From assembly GCA_023375675.1 (NCBI GenBank), contig JALQBC010000041.1, forward strand, positions 124,001 through 188,000: a DNA stretch of 64,000 bases, read 5' to 3'. The notes beneath the pieces were generated by a model. It had not been told where the DNA came from. It was given only the letters and a program-made list of their open reading frames with translations, and made no database searches. Of the stretch, positions 45,387 through 58,766 are shown one piece after another. Each line of letters opens with the position of its first letter. Within the stretch, counting starts at the first letter, position 1. This DNA comes from Cytospora piceicola. Taxonomy: Eukaryota > Ascomycota > Sordariomycetes > Diaporthales > Cytosporaceae. Both the position numbers and the translations under genes were made by a program.

Positions 45387-46472
45387 TCCTGGGGGACAAC
45401 ACGACGATCGGTGGAAGTTGAAAATATCAAGGTGTGCAGGCAAAGGCCTTTTTGTCGGCGTGACCATCTGGTGTTTGTGGGCTCTCTTTGGTCTGTATTC
45501 GGACTTCGAGCCCCCGGGTTCGCCGTAGTCAGGCTCGAACAAGACTAATGCGTTGTTTTGACTTCGCTCAGACTGAGAAGCTTGAACGTGCTGTTTCATG
45601 TGAATCTGTTAAGTGAGGCCGGAGAACTGATTGTTGCCCCTCCCCCCCAACCAGCACATGCCTAGACACAGTCATCCATGCTCTAGATCAATACTTCAAG
45701 GCATTCGAGGAGATATTGCACACCAAATAGAATCATTAAACTCGAAGTATAAAGTATCTAAGATGCTGGTCACAAACCACAACGTAGAGAATCCATTTGA
45801 CAATGTGATGGACAAGTACCCGCATTTTCAAGTTTTCCCCATTCCCCTATCAATACCCTTACCGTCCCTCCATGATTTCAGGCATAACCTTACACCTCTC
45901 CACGCCTTGTGGAATAGGAGCCGCGGCCGTCTCGGTGGATATATGTTTGGCTTTGTTCCAGTTCAAGCAATCTATAAGGCCACTCTTGATGCTTGCCGTT
46001 GGTCTCTCTCTTCGTTGGACATCCAGCTATCAGACCAGATTCGTTCCCGGTTTTCCAGGGTGGCCACCCTTTTAGTTGGCTAGTATAATAGCTCTGTTCG
46101 ATACTTTACCATCCCTATCCTCATTCTGATGCACGATAGGGACACCACAGCCGTTGCAAAAGTAACAATTCATCTTCCTTTACTCTTTTACTAGTCAACA
46201 TCACAGCTGTAGCTTTGACTGAAGGTTCTCGGCCACTGAGTGGTGCTGTGGCTATGTTAGTACGTACTGAAGTTGGCAGGCGCCATGATTATAGGTGAAC
46301 ATGAGTGCAATGACATGTGCTTTGTACGTGGACATCTGGAAGTGACATGCGACATTTCCCGTAATAGTTCTGGAAACCTCAGGGCACTTTGCGAGGCAAG
46401 ATCTCTCTCGACTTGTAACCAAGGCCGGGAGGGTTTTGCATTTACATAAACCCCATGCCCACTTCACCGTTA
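45387..46472. other. Intergenic, no supported gene
   Basis: Open frames at 45631-46083 lack features. The stretch ends at the TTA adjoining the left inverted repeat of the nested insertion. Confidence 0.5.
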
Positions 46473-46508
46473 CTATGGTGCGCGACAGTGCAATCTCTGC
46501 GGAAAGTC
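46473..46508 (+). repeat. Left terminal inverted repeat
   Basis: The sequence begins CTATGGTGCGCGACAG and ends CGGAAAGTC. Its reverse complement is at 57608-57643 with one mismatch (ATGG against ATAG). TTA precedes it. Confidence 0.9.
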
Positions 46509-46855
46509 GATTTTGGTCAATAGATATACACCGCTAACCGAATAGCAATAATTCAAATTAAGGGAAAATCTCTATTTACTAGCTCCCCTACAGTAAATAA
46601 AATATATAAAAAATCTTATAAAATACTATATATTATATTTACTATACTTATAGGTTTACTTTTTAAGTTTTATACTTCTTTAGATCTATAAAGACAAATT
46701 AAAAATATATAAAAAAAAAAGTTTTCGTGTGGTCTTATCTTATCTCTGATAAGTTCCCGTCTCCGATAAGAAATTTCATACATATTAAGATTTTATTTCC
46801 CGATATTTCCGAACCTTTTAAATTCACACCTAAGTTCTTCCGACTTATATAATAT

Positions 46856-47090
46856 TGCACACCTACCGGTAGGTTCGTAGCGAACCTATTCGTAAACGCA
46901 CCTACGAATTTACTATATATTTACCGGTAATTCGGACAGTTAAACGTACGATAATTATATAGTAAACTTAAGGTAAGTTTACGGTAAGTTCGTAAGTCTG
47001 TATATAGTTTATAAGAGTACTCGGTTATATAGAAAGAGAAAGAGAGAATCTATCTTTATTATATACTATTATATCGTACTATTACTATTA
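46856..47090 (+). repeat. 5' LTR (235 bp)
   Basis: It begins TGCACACCTACCGGTAGG and ends ACTATTA. It aligns without gaps to the 3' copy, and the differences seen are nearly all C/T or G/A transitions. The palindrome ACCTACCGGTAGGT lies 5 bp inside the start. Confidence 0.88.
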
Positions 47091-50000
47091 AATAGTAGCT
47101 ATAACTTAAATACGCTTTATTATATATCGCTTAGCTCTTTAATACTACGAATTAAGTTTATCGGACTATATTACGATAGTTATCGAGTTATTATTACTAT
47201 AGTAGCTAGCGGGTAATTAGCTTTAATCTTTAGATTTTAAAGGATCGAAGAGTATAAAAGCGTCGTCTTATTTACTTAGCCGGTATTATTACCTATTTAC
47301 TATAACTTACCGGTTATTTACTATAAGAATTCTATATTATAGCTATATCGGGTTTAAACGATATACTCGACGTACGTTTCCCGAATATATTTTTAATAAT
47401 ACCCCGAAACTATATAGTTATTAAAGATATTTAGCTTTTACGTTATATTAAAGCAGCTATTACCGAATACTTTACCCGATACCGACTTTACGTTATAAAC
47501 TACGATTTTACTTTTTTAAAGTACTCGACTAACTATACTAACTAATAGTAGCTTTATACTTTTTACTTTAAGTATTACTATAATAATTAAAATAAAAACG
47601 ATTAACTTTATTGTGTTCGAAAGCGTTTTATAGAATATATCTGTAAAGTATACTACTTTAGTCGTTAGCTATAAAAGCCCGACGATATTTATTTCTTTAT
47701 CGTTATATATAGTTAGTCTAATAAGAATATTAAGTTTTATTATAAATTCCGGTACTTTTATAACTTACGATAGTTAAGCTATACTTATAACTTCGAAGAA
47801 TATAAACCGATTTATTAGTTTTTATAAAAACCTAAGTTCGAAAGCTTATTTTATAAAAGATAAAGGCTACTTTTCGAGGTAATACTTAGTTTAAGCTAAA
47901 CAGAACGTAAACGAAAGGTAATTATCTATAATACTTTAAAAACTCTGTTCTTATTAAAATATTAACCTTTTACCTATACTTTAGTCGAACCGGTAGTTTA
48001 TATAATAAAAGAACTTAAAGAGTTAAAAAGCCGAGAAATAATAGTCGAAATAAATAAAGAAAACGAAAAGACTACTTAAAACCTCGAACGACGATTAAAA
48101 ACAACGGAGAGTATATAACGTAGTAATTTAAAGGTTTTACTTTTATTTAAATTAATAACCGAAACTATTCGCTTACGTGTTATATCGTTTTTAATTATTT
48201 CTGTAATACTACTATAAAAAAAGAATTTAGTTTTATAAGCTATTTAAACTAATATACTTAACCGACCGGAAATTACTTTAGTATAAACGAACTTACCGGG
48301 CAGTTTTAAAAAAAAACGGCGTATTAACGTTATAATCTCTATATTAAAAAATACCGAAACGTTTTAACTATATAAATAAAAGATAAGTTTATAAGTATTA
48401 TCGTTTTATATACTACTAAGTAATCTTTTTAATTTCTACTGTACTACCTATAAACCGATAGCTTACCTTAAGAATTCTTATTAATATAGTTATACTACTT
48501 AAAGAAGTAATATATAACCTGTTAAAGACTATATATATTATATAGCCGGTAGCGGTAAAAACCTCGGCAACGATTTAAACGATAGCTTAAACGATAACGA
48601 CTTCGTCTATAATTATAATTAAAACGGAAGCTTACTTAGTTATCGTTTTAACCGAAACGAAAGCCGAGATATATATAACTATAAGCGTAAACTATTAATT
48701 AACGTTCTTTAACTACTTATAGACCTGTTATTTACTTAAAAGTTTAAAGAAAATACTTTCGAAAGATTTAAACTATATATTAGCTAAAATAATATTAAAG
48801 AGTTTATAAAAATATCTTATATAAATAATAAAGTAACGGTATAAAAAAACCTATTAACGTTTATTTAGTATTATCGTATATATATCGTTAATATCGAGAC
48901 TCGACGATAGACTTTATATTAAAATCTTTTTACTTACTTTACCGGATCTACTTATTTATAGTTTTAAAATATTTTATTAAATAAAAAAAGATTTAACTTA
49001 ACTATTTATTCCGATATATAAATAAAGTAAAAAGAGTATTTTATTACAGACTTTAATATACTTTATAATATAACCGACGGAATTTTAAATAGCCTTCGAT
49101 ATATATAACGTAATACCCGAAATAATAAGAATATTCTAAACTTTATTTAATATATCTATTGTTTTACTGTTTTAACCGAATAGCTAAATAGTTTCGTTAT
49201 TCGAAATATATAAGACCAAATCGATAAACAGATAGTTATCTGTTATTTTAATCGCTTCGAGTATAATATTAACTTCCGGGACTTTAAATATAAGTTTAAG
49301 GTTAAGTAAAAAACTTAGTATATACTCGAAAAAGAGGTCGTATTTATCTATATAAAGCTACGATAGCCTGTTATAGATAAACGTCGACTTAAGCTACTGT
49401 AATACTAAGCTTAGCCTATCTGTTCTCGGCTATAAAAGGCCGGCTTTTAATAACCGGTTTTATTATTTAACTATCTTAACTTTTAACGGTTTAAATAAGC
49501 CTTACCTTAAGCTTAAGTACTAAAACAGCCTTTATAGCTTAGTTTAAGCGATTATTAAAAGTTATTACCCGAGTAGTAAAAACAGTTAATCGAAATATAA
49601 AAAGCCGTTTAAAACTAATAGCAGGCTATTTATAACCTACTATTACTTAAGCTAACGCTATAGCTACTAACTAATACTATAAACTAAAATCCTTTTAAAC
49701 GATATTACTTATAAAAGCGTTATAATTAGCTTAAGATCTTTTAACGTTTCGTTTATTAAAATAACGAAGGTAATATAATAGCAGAAGACGTTTAACTCTT
49801 TAATATAAACGATAGTACTCTTTAATATAATACCGCCTATAAAGAAGAGCTAATATAAGACGGCTTTTATCCGGTTAACGAAGAAATAACGCTTATTATA
49901 ATAAATAAACTACCAGACAACACTAGTAAACAGATAAGTTTAAAAAATAACTAATCTACCGATAAAGAAAAACCTTCGAATAATAGATATATAATAGTCG

Positions 50001-51589
50001 AAAACGTTAATATATATAACTTTAATATAAAACTATCTGCTCCGAAACTATTAAACGATAATATCTATTACGAAAGATATTTATTTTATTTAAACGATCT
50101 CCGTTATATCGATTATAATTACGTTTCCTTATTTAAACTACGTTTCTTTAAACATTATCGTTATTATAATAGCGTTAAGATATACTATAATATAATAAGA
50201 TAAAAAAGTCTTATTTTAAATCTTAATATACCGCTTTAAGTATCGCTATATAAAGGTTATAGCTATACGTACGCTTATACTAAGGCGTATAGTTCTTTAA
50301 CCGGTTATACTTTTAATACTTACTATAATACCGGGGCTTTTAAATATACGATCTTTTAAGCGATATTAAACTTAATATTTAATACTAAAGTAAATTAAAA
50401 AGCTTAAGCTAATTTTCGAAAAATAGGTAAAATAAGTACCTTTAGTTAAACCGAGTTTAATATCTTTTATTAAGCTAACCTAAACGGTTCGCCTACTATC
50501 TTATCGGTAAAGATAAAAATATAAATACTTAAACGCCTAAACGCGAAACTATTAATAAAATAAGAATTTATAGTACTATATTAAGTAGATATCTTTAACT
50601 CGGTAGCTAGTATATCGTTTAATTACTTTAATAGTATATAAGTAAAGGTATCGGTTTTTATTAAAACCGCCTTATATACTTATAAAGTAAAAACCGTTTC
50701 CGCCGCTATAATTCTACTATAATTAAGCTGTATTATACTTATTATTAAGCTATTTATAAGAAAACTAAATCTTTTTTATTTAAGCTAGAGTAAAAAGGTT
50801 AGGTAAATACTTTAATTAGCTAAGACTTTTATAGCGTAATAGTTATAAATTAATCGTCTTTTCTTTTAAAAATTAGTAAAAATACTTATTTAAATATACT
50901 CGAACCTGTTTCCGAAGAATATATAAAATATACGAGATAAAAAAGTACTATTTAAACCTTATTAAATTATAATTAATTACCTTTCTATTATTCCGAGCTA
51001 TTTACGTAAAACGTAATTATTAACTTATTTTTTAAGTTTAACCTTATTAGCGTATTAAACGCTTTAGATAGTATCGAATAACCCGTTAGTATTAAAGAAT
51101 TTATTCCGAATAAGCCGCCTTTAAATAAGATAGACGTAAGGATACGTAAATATCTTTACTTAAATAGAAAACTTAGTATCGTTTATATTAAAGACCTACT
51201 TAAAATAAAGCTGTTAAATAACGTATATATATACCGGTATTCGCCTAAGTTTATATTAAAGGTAAACTGTCTTATATATAAGTTCGTATACGTGTTTAAG
51301 GATACTTCGAATATTCGAGTATTTAAAGGTAAGTAGATATAAGTTCTTTTAGTCGAAGGCTAGTAAAATTAAAAGATATTATAGTAACTATACTACTTTA
51401 GTAAAAAAGACTAAAAAATTATTAATAGTATAATAAACAGTCTTTATAAATAAGGTTATACCGAGTAGGTTATTTAGTCTATTTTATTCGACTTACTTAT
51501 CTTTATAATATAGAAGATAGTAGAAGGTAAATATAAAAAACGTATAGTTATAAACCTTTATACCTTTAATAAGGTAATTATTCCCGATA

Positions 51590-54350
51590 CGTATCTACTG
51601 CCCTTTTAGTTAAACGTTTTTAAAAATATTTATAGTAAGTCTTTTCTTACTATTATCGATATAAGCTTATTTTTCTATTAGTTTTAAGTATACCCGTTAT
51701 ATTATAAACGGTTTACTTTAGTTAGTTATCGCGGTTAAGAACGGTTAAAAGTTGTATTTATAAGATTCTGTAACTTACCGGTATATATTTAACGGTATAT
51801 AAACTATATACTTCGGCCGTTTAAGTATTTTACTACTATATTTATTGATAATATTATCGTCTTTTTTAATATTACCGAAGAGTATATAAAGTATTTAAAG
51901 TAGTTATTTATACTATTTATAAAACGTTATATATCTTTATTAGCTAAGAAATCCTTTATCGGATATCTTTTAGTAGAATTACTCGGATTTAAAGTTAATA
52001 GACTAAGTATATATAATACTTTAAACCGGGTAAAGACTATTACTTAGCTATAGTTCCTTATTACGCTATAATAACTCGAGAAGTTTATTAGCCTTATAGG
52101 TTATCTTTACTATTTTATACTACGGTATACTAAATATATCGATTTGTTATAAAGACGGAAGATTTAAATACTTACTAAAAGATAAGAAGACAGGAAACTT
52201 TTAAAAGATAACGTTCGGAAGAACTATACTTATTAAACCTTTTTCGAGCCTACTTAAAAAAAGGTATACTTTTTTAACGATTTTAAGTCGGCCTTAATAA
52301 GTGAAAACGCTTTATTTTATTAAAACCCGGATAAGCCGTTATTTATTTAGTTAAATATTTTAAAGAAAGTTAGATTTTTAAGTATTATCTTTTAGCTAAA
52401 CGATAATTTTAAATAAAACCGGAAGTTACTTATACTTTATATTTAAATCTGTTTACTATAGTATTTAAGTAAAACTATTAATACGGCTAAACGTAAATAC
52501 TAACTAACCGAACTCGAGGTTACCTATTTAGTATAACTAGTTTATAAACTCTGTATAGTTATTAGTTTAAACTATAAATAACTCGTATATATCCTTATAA
52601 ACTACGTTACTACTATCGGTATTATTAAGTAAACGTTTTTTAATATAGTAAATAAAACTAAGATAAATATAAAGCTTATTTTTACGTTAAAATACTTAAG
52701 CTAGTATAATTTAAACGTTTATTATATTTTAAAGGTAACTAACGTGTTAGTAAATACTATTTTTAAGCTACCGATAAGTTAATAGCCTGTAAAGGATAAT
52801 AATATGTTTAGTAAATTATAAGAAAATACTACCTTATATAGTATATCCGAGATCTTTATCGATTAAGCGTTTAAAGATTATATCGTTATAAGATATTAGG
52901 AATACGTTAGTTAAACTAATATTATTTAATAATTATAAAGTAATTAGATAAAAGTAAACGTACTATTCGAGTTAAATACGGATAAACTCTTATATCTTAT
53001 AAAGTTATTAAGTAAATAATGTTTTTATATTTCGGTATAAATAGCTATAAATCTTATCGCTAAAGCTTATAACGTTAAGTATTACTTCGGTAAAGATAGA
53101 GTTTAGTACGACTTTACTAACCGGTTTATAATTAGGAATTACCGTCGGAAAGTTTTTAAATATATTAAGAATTGTCCGGTTTATATAGTAAATCGTAATA
53201 AAAACTAATAGTTATTAAAAAAGATATAGCTTATTCTTTCGCCGTTAATCCTGTTTTATATTATTACTATAGATTTTATAACGGCTTTACTTAACGTTTT
53301 AACCGTTAATACTCTGTAAGTAATCTTTAAAGTACTTTTCTTTAACGTTTTTCTCTCGGTTATAAATAAGTATAGTAAGGCGACTATCGTTATCCTTAGT
53401 AATATTATATATATAGCCGTAAATTAGGTATATATACTATTATATATATTATATCTGTATAACTAAGGTATTTTATAATATATTATCTTTAATAAAGATT
53501 TTAAGTTTTTTTCGGACTTTTAGTAAGGCTTATAGTCCGGTTTAAATATTAAGCTAGCTTATTTAACCGCTTAATACTTATAAACCGACGGTTAGTTTAA
53601 AGGTAAGAATAAAATAATAAAATTAATAGTCCGGATATTTATTATAACGTATCTTAAAGTCGAATAGACTGATATTATCTTAGTATTATAGTTTAACTTA
53701 AATAACGTTTATAATAAGGCTACGAAATACTTTACTAACTAGCTTTTATACAGATTTAATCCTACCGGAATAAGCTAGCTAAAAAAAGGTATTCTAACGT
53801 TAGCTTAAGATATATTTTAAAAAGAAACGTAACTTACGATTGCCGAGGCTTAAATAGTTATAAAACTATAATATAATAAAAAGTATTATTAGTATAAGTT
53901 TACTTTAAGTAATTAGGTTTTTATCGAACTCTATTATAGCTACGCGTTATTTAAGAATTTAGCTTAAAAATATTCTTAATAGCGTATAAGACTGTTTTAA
54001 GTTGTATATAAGGTAAGTAGACTAATATATAAGCTTAAGATAGCTCTATATATAAATATTTATTTAGTGTTATCTATAATTTATCTGTCTTTAAATAAGC
54101 TGTTATAGTTTAACCTATATAGGCGAGATTTATTAGCTATAAAGCTTATAAAAGTAAATAATAATAAGGCGTAAAGGTATAGCGAAGCTTTTAAATATTA
54201 TAAGTTATAGCGTATTATAGCTAAACGTAAGCGGAAGTATAGTTATAAATAGCTATATATCGAGTATTTTATAAAATAGACCGATTACTTTAGTTATTTT
54301 AATATATAAATACTACGAGATACTTTAAATACCGATAAAATAATTTAAAA
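51590..54350 (+). pseudogene. Degenerate gypsy pol: reverse transcriptase, integrase, possible chromodomain
   Basis: Translated on the plus strand with stops ignored, the reverse-transcriptase active site reads FIDNIIVF at about 51841 (normally YIDDIIVF; the Asp-to-Asn change is a G-to-A transition as RIP makes). The integrase zinc finger reads KNCPVY at about 53167-53184, with its last Cys changed to Tyr. The integrase core reads ITIDFITAL with the first catalytic Asp at 53272, VINKYSKATIVI near 53360 (from a VDKFSK-type block) and FNKDFKFFSDF near 53488 (from SDRDPKF-type). A chromodomain-like stretch may follow at about 54240-54330. The pattern is unambiguous for Ty3/gypsy pol, and no function can remain. 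Confidence 0.85.
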
Positions 54351-57221
54351 ATTCGAGATAAAACGAAAAAAGATAGAAAAGTTATACGTTTAGTTAATAA
54401 TAAAAAGAGAACCGCTTATAAAGTAACCGGAACCTAAAGAAATAGTTATTTAAGTATTATAGCTTTAGCTAAAAAGAAAATTATTTAGTAAACGACCGGC
54501 AGATCGGCCGGTAACGCCGGCGTTAAAGTTAAAAAGTAATATTAAACGTTTATAAAAGGTTATTAAGTAATAAAAGTTAAATACGTTTACGTTAATATTA
54601 GGTAACGAATAATAATAAAAAAGACTTATTTACCGACCGACTATTAATTTAAACTTTTTTTTTTATATTATTTACTACTTTTCTTTATTTTATTTTTTTC
54701 GTTAAAGCTTACCTTTAAAATACTATATTATTAGTTTAACTATTATATAAAGTATTTTACTTAAAAACTTACTTTAAAGTTACTGTTTACTTACTATTTT
54801 ATATAATTTAGAACTATTATATCGAACTCGCTTTATATTTACCGTTAAGTATATATACTAAACTAAAAAACCTATATAAAATATTAGCGGCCGAATATCT
54901 TATAAATACTTTAAAATATTAAAGTTTTACTTAGTACTATACTTTACCTTTTATAACCCCGGTTATTTATACCTGTAGAAGAGCTGTATAAAGGAATACT
55001 TAATAAAAGTCTATAAGGCTTTACGTTAAGATACGTTAAACTTTAACAAATATAAATAAAGACTTTACTTATATAAAAAAGAATCGGCGGTATTTATTAA
55101 AACGTTTATTATTAATATCCGATTTAATATCTACTTATATTACTATATAGCTAAGCGGATACGTTTTCGATAAGAAGTAATCGACGAAGGATATACTAAC
55201 TTTACCGACCGAAAGGTAAAGTTTAATATATATATACTGCTTTTAAAGCTTTTAACGTATCCGATTAGTTATAAAGTTACTTATTATAAAGCTTAGCGAT
55301 ACTTTAATTAATATTTTATCTTTATATAGATTAACTACGATAGTATACTATATTATAGATAAAAGCTTTATTTTAATATATAAAACGGCTATATAAGCTA
55401 AACGACGGATTTATTTATAGATAGATATAAGGAAACTAACTTAGTATATTTATTAAATTCTTTTATAATATCGGCTTAAAAAGGTTTAAACTTATTTACT
55501 CGCGGTTTTCTTACGCCTTTATTTATCTTATTTTATAAACGTAATAAATATATCCGTCGTAATAAAAAAGGCTAATTCGCTTAAAGCGTAAGTAATCTTA
55601 TTATTAATAAAACAGACTTAATTATAATATAATACGTTATTATAAGCCTATAGTTTTTAAGCACCGAGCTTATAAATACCGGTTATACTATTATAAAGGA
55701 ATAATAAAAGACTAAAAAGAAATACTATAGCCTTATATCTAATATTATTACTTATACCGAAATTATTATAAACGCCTTTAAAAAGCTTAAGATATAACTA
55801 ACTTTTAAACGCTTACTATAAAACCTATAGTTATTAAGCCGAAAAGGCTTATCTACCGCTCTTATCCTTATAAAAAACAATATTAAAGAAAAACTAATAT
55901 ACGGCTTTTAGTTTAACTTTACTAAAAGCTCTTTTATAGGTAGAAAACGCCGTGTTACTAATAACGGTTTGCTTATTACAGTTTATAAATCGGATAAGTT
56001 TAAAATAAATTCGCCTCTTATAAAACGCGAACGCTTAATATACCTTATTATCGTTATCGATAATATATATAAAAATAATAAGCTTAAAACGTCTGCTTAG
56101 TTTAATATTACTACGTCTGCTATATATATTATTAAGGTAAGCTATAAGCTTAAAACTAACGTTTACGTTTAAATAAACGGCTAAAAGCTTTATATTATTT
56201 TATTACTTAACGTAACTAGTATTAGTATTATAATATTATATAGTACTGTTATATAGGTAATAAACTTTATCTGTTATATTTAAAGACTTAATAAAGAGTT
56301 ATATATATAATATTTTAACGTTACTTTTATATTTAAATACTTCTTTTATTACCGAATAAACTTCGGTTTTATTAAAACTAAGTTTTAAAAAAGTAATAAT
56401 ATTAACTAAATAAATACTTGCTATAAATAAAAACGTTTTTATATAGGTAACCTCGGTTATATATCTACCGAGACGTTTAAACGCCGCTTATACGATATAA
56501 ATTCGTATTTTAAGGCTTATAGTATAATTAAAGCTATAGCTTTAACGTTTAATAAGGTTACAATACTAACTAAAAACGTCTTTAACGAAGACGTAAAGGC
56601 GTTATTCGGTTTACTATCTCTTTTAGCTAAAGAAGAGTTAAAACTCCGTTAAGTTTTTTAAGAATATATTTTATTTAGTTATTATTTAGTCGTTATTTTA
56701 TAGTTATTTTTATATTCGTTATTTTACGTTTATAGGTTTATAAGCTTTTTTATAGTATCGACTATATATATAGGTAAACCGACGTTATATAGCAGGTGTT
56801 TAAAAATAAAAACAGTTATTACCTTTTTTTTTTCTATTTATTTAACGGTATTAGTAATATACGTAAGTTTACTAATACTATAAGATAGGTATTTAAAAAT
56901 AAAAACTGCTTTTATCTTTCTTTTTTTATAGTTAACTATACTCTTTTCCTAACTATACCTTATATTTCTATAAGCTTTTATTTCTTTTACTATATATATT
57001 ATTATAGTTTACTTAGGCCTTTACCGGTTTTTTCGTTATATTATAATTTAAATACTATCGTTATTTAAATATAATACCCTTTTCGTAAATTAGTAACGGT
57101 TTTTCTCTTTATCTTATAAATATAACTACCTTTATACTATAAACTTATTATTAATTTAATTACGATTATAATACCTGTATCTTTATAGATAAGGATTTTT
57201 TTTTCTTCCGAGGGTAATTAT

Positions 57222-57456
57222 TATATACCTACCGGTAGGTTTATAGCGAACCTACCTATAAACGTACTTACGAATTTATTATATATTTACCGGTAATTCG
57301 GACGGTTAAACGTACGGTAATTATATAGTAAACTTAAAGTAAGTTTACGGTAGGTTCGTAGGTCTGTATATAGTTTATAGGAGTACTCGGTTATATAGAG
57401 AGAGAAAGAGAGAATCTATCTTTATTATATACTACTATACCGTACCGTTGCTATTA
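57222..57456 (+). repeat. 3' LTR (235 bp)
   Basis: This is the gap-free partner of 46856-47090 at an offset of 10,366 bp. The 5' copy's TG start appears here as TA, a RIP-type change. Confidence 0.88.
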
Positions 57457-57607
57457 TATAAAGTATTAAATTTTTATTAAATATATATAATATTATAAAG
57501 GGTTTTTATTTTTATTTACTATAATATTAATTAGGTTAAAGTGTAAAAGCAGGTACTTATAAATCTGGTTATTTGGAAGAAATGTGGTGTAGCTATAGTG
57601 ATAAAGT

Positions 57608-57643
57608 GACTTTCCGCAGAGATTGCACTGTCGCGCACTATAG
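57608..57643 (-). repeat. Right terminal inverted repeat
   Basis: It matches 46473-46508 in reverse complement at 35 of 36 positions and is followed by TTA. It ends 217 bp before the ceramidase start codon. Confidence 0.9.
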
Positions 57644-57860
57644 TTACAGTTAAGCGCCGAGCAGATACTATATTGTGGAGCAATGTTGGTCCGCCAGTGC
57701 GTTGGCTGGAATAGCAAGAAACAGCAAGCGGTGAAAGGGGTTGCGTGGTATCCATTTGCGGATCTTCTATAAATAAGAAACCCAAAAGCCGAGGTCCTGT
57801 CCGTTGTCCCCTCTTCGCACTGACTTCAGCTATATAGGCGATCTTGCACCACATCACAAT

Positions 57861-58766
57861 ATGCCTTATCACGACCGAGTATATACCGGGGATCCGCTGG
57901 CCGACACCGGGTTCTGGGGCACACCGACCAGCAAATCAAAGTAAGCCTTAAACGGACCAACTGATCGGAAACACCAGCTAATGGAATGGTGCCAGCTTCT
58001 GCGAAGAGGATTATACCGTCACGAAATATATCGCCGAGTTCATAAACACATTGACCAACCTTGCATATAGTGAGCAAGACTTATTCATGCATACTGGCCT
58101 CTGTTTCTTAGGCCTGCTGTGTTGAAGGAGTCTTAGCTGACGAAGGATCTCTATCCAGTCTACTATGCGCTGAAGTCACCAAGCCGCCCTGGTAAGCAGG
58201 GCAAATACTTTGGCTTGGACTTTATGGCGGTATCACTTGTCCTTATTGGGATCTTCTCGTCCATATTCCATGCCACTTTGCATCAGGACACCCAATTCCT
58301 GGATGAGATGTCCATGTTCTTTCTCGGCTCTGCCCTCCTTCAACCGCTGTTAACCACCGGCCTCCCGGTAGCCACAAGGAGGGTCATCACCGCCACCTTG
58401 GTCTCTGCCGTCGTTGCAGTCTCTGCAGTCTACTACCAGAAGAAGGCTGTGATCATCCATGGGGTGGCATTTACCATAATGGAGGTTCTGATCTTTTCAC
58501 GACTTCTGTATTTGATACGTTGTCGCGACCGAACACAGGCGGAGAAGTCACAGCTGGCAGGACAATTCTGGACGGCGACTGGATTCATGGTCTTGGCGAT
58601 TGTGTTGTGGCTTATTGACCTCGAGTTGTGTTTCCCGTTACGAGATATTCGCAACATGGTGGGTCTGCCGTGGGCTTTCCTTTTGGAGCTCCACGGTTGG
58701 TGGCACATCTTGACGGCTATGGGAGCTGCCAGGTTCGTCAAGCTAGTCCGCGAGATCTGTCCTTGA
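57861..58766 (+). CDS. Alkaline ceramidase
   Basis: Exons are 57861-57940, 57996-58069 and 58159-58766, giving 253 aa. The acceptors GTGCCAG and ATCCAG were chosen because they restore the conserved run SNFCEEDYTVTKYIAEF and then INTLTNLAYIYYALKSPSRP; both have branch-like CTAAT/CTGAC upstream. The protein is the multi-pass alkaline ceramidase family (yeast YPC1/YDC1, human ACER3), which hydrolyses ceramide in the ER/Golgi membrane. Metal and catalytic signatures are present: SSIFHATLHQDTQFLDEMSM (Ser, His and Asp) and LHGWWHILTA (two His). About six to seven hydrophobic segments follow. The length is typical (about 260-310 for the family, slightly short). Its start codon is only 217 bp from the right end of the nested transposon, so its promoter is unusually confined. 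Confidence 0.92.

Larger units (their letters stand above)
46856..57456 (+). mobile_element. RIP-mutated Ty3/gypsy LTR retrotransposon
   Basis: This 10.6-kb element is bounded by two 235-bp direct repeats in the same orientation. Coding order on the plus strand, reverse transcriptase then integrase, identifies Ty3/gypsy. Every frame is full of stops. CpA and TpG are nearly absent, TpA is in great excess and CpG is still frequent, the signature of RIP (C-to-T at CpA on both strands). No 5-bp target duplication is obvious, which RIP may have obscured. The length is large for the superfamily: about 2.6 kb between the integrase/possible chromodomain region (to about 54.4 kb) and the 3' LTR is unexplained. 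Confidence 0.88.
46473..57643. mobile_element. DNA-transposon-like element split by an LTR retrotransposon
   Basis: The 11.2-kb block is bounded by 36-bp inverted repeats identical at 35 of 36 positions and flanked on both sides by TTA (46470-46472 and 57644-57646), the form of a 3-bp target duplication. Inside the repeats are arms of about 380 bp (left) and 150-190 bp (right), interrupted by the retrotransposon at 46856-57456. Removing it leaves a short element of about 570 bp with no transposase, so a MITE-like element of TTA (TWA, PIF/Harbinger-like) or TA target preference is the simplest reading. The repeats and outer arms keep normal CA/TG content, while the interior is strongly RIP-mutated. 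Confidence 0.75.

Noticed and set aside
45631..46083. 150-codon plus-strand frame and an overlapping hydrophobic frame
   Set aside because: Neither has a signal peptide, domain or splice context, and the two overlap in different frames.
46600..57500. AT-rich block as mitochondrial DNA insertion or centromere
   Set aside because: Direct LTRs, reverse-transcriptase and integrase motifs and CpA depletion with retained CpG show a RIPed retrotransposon.
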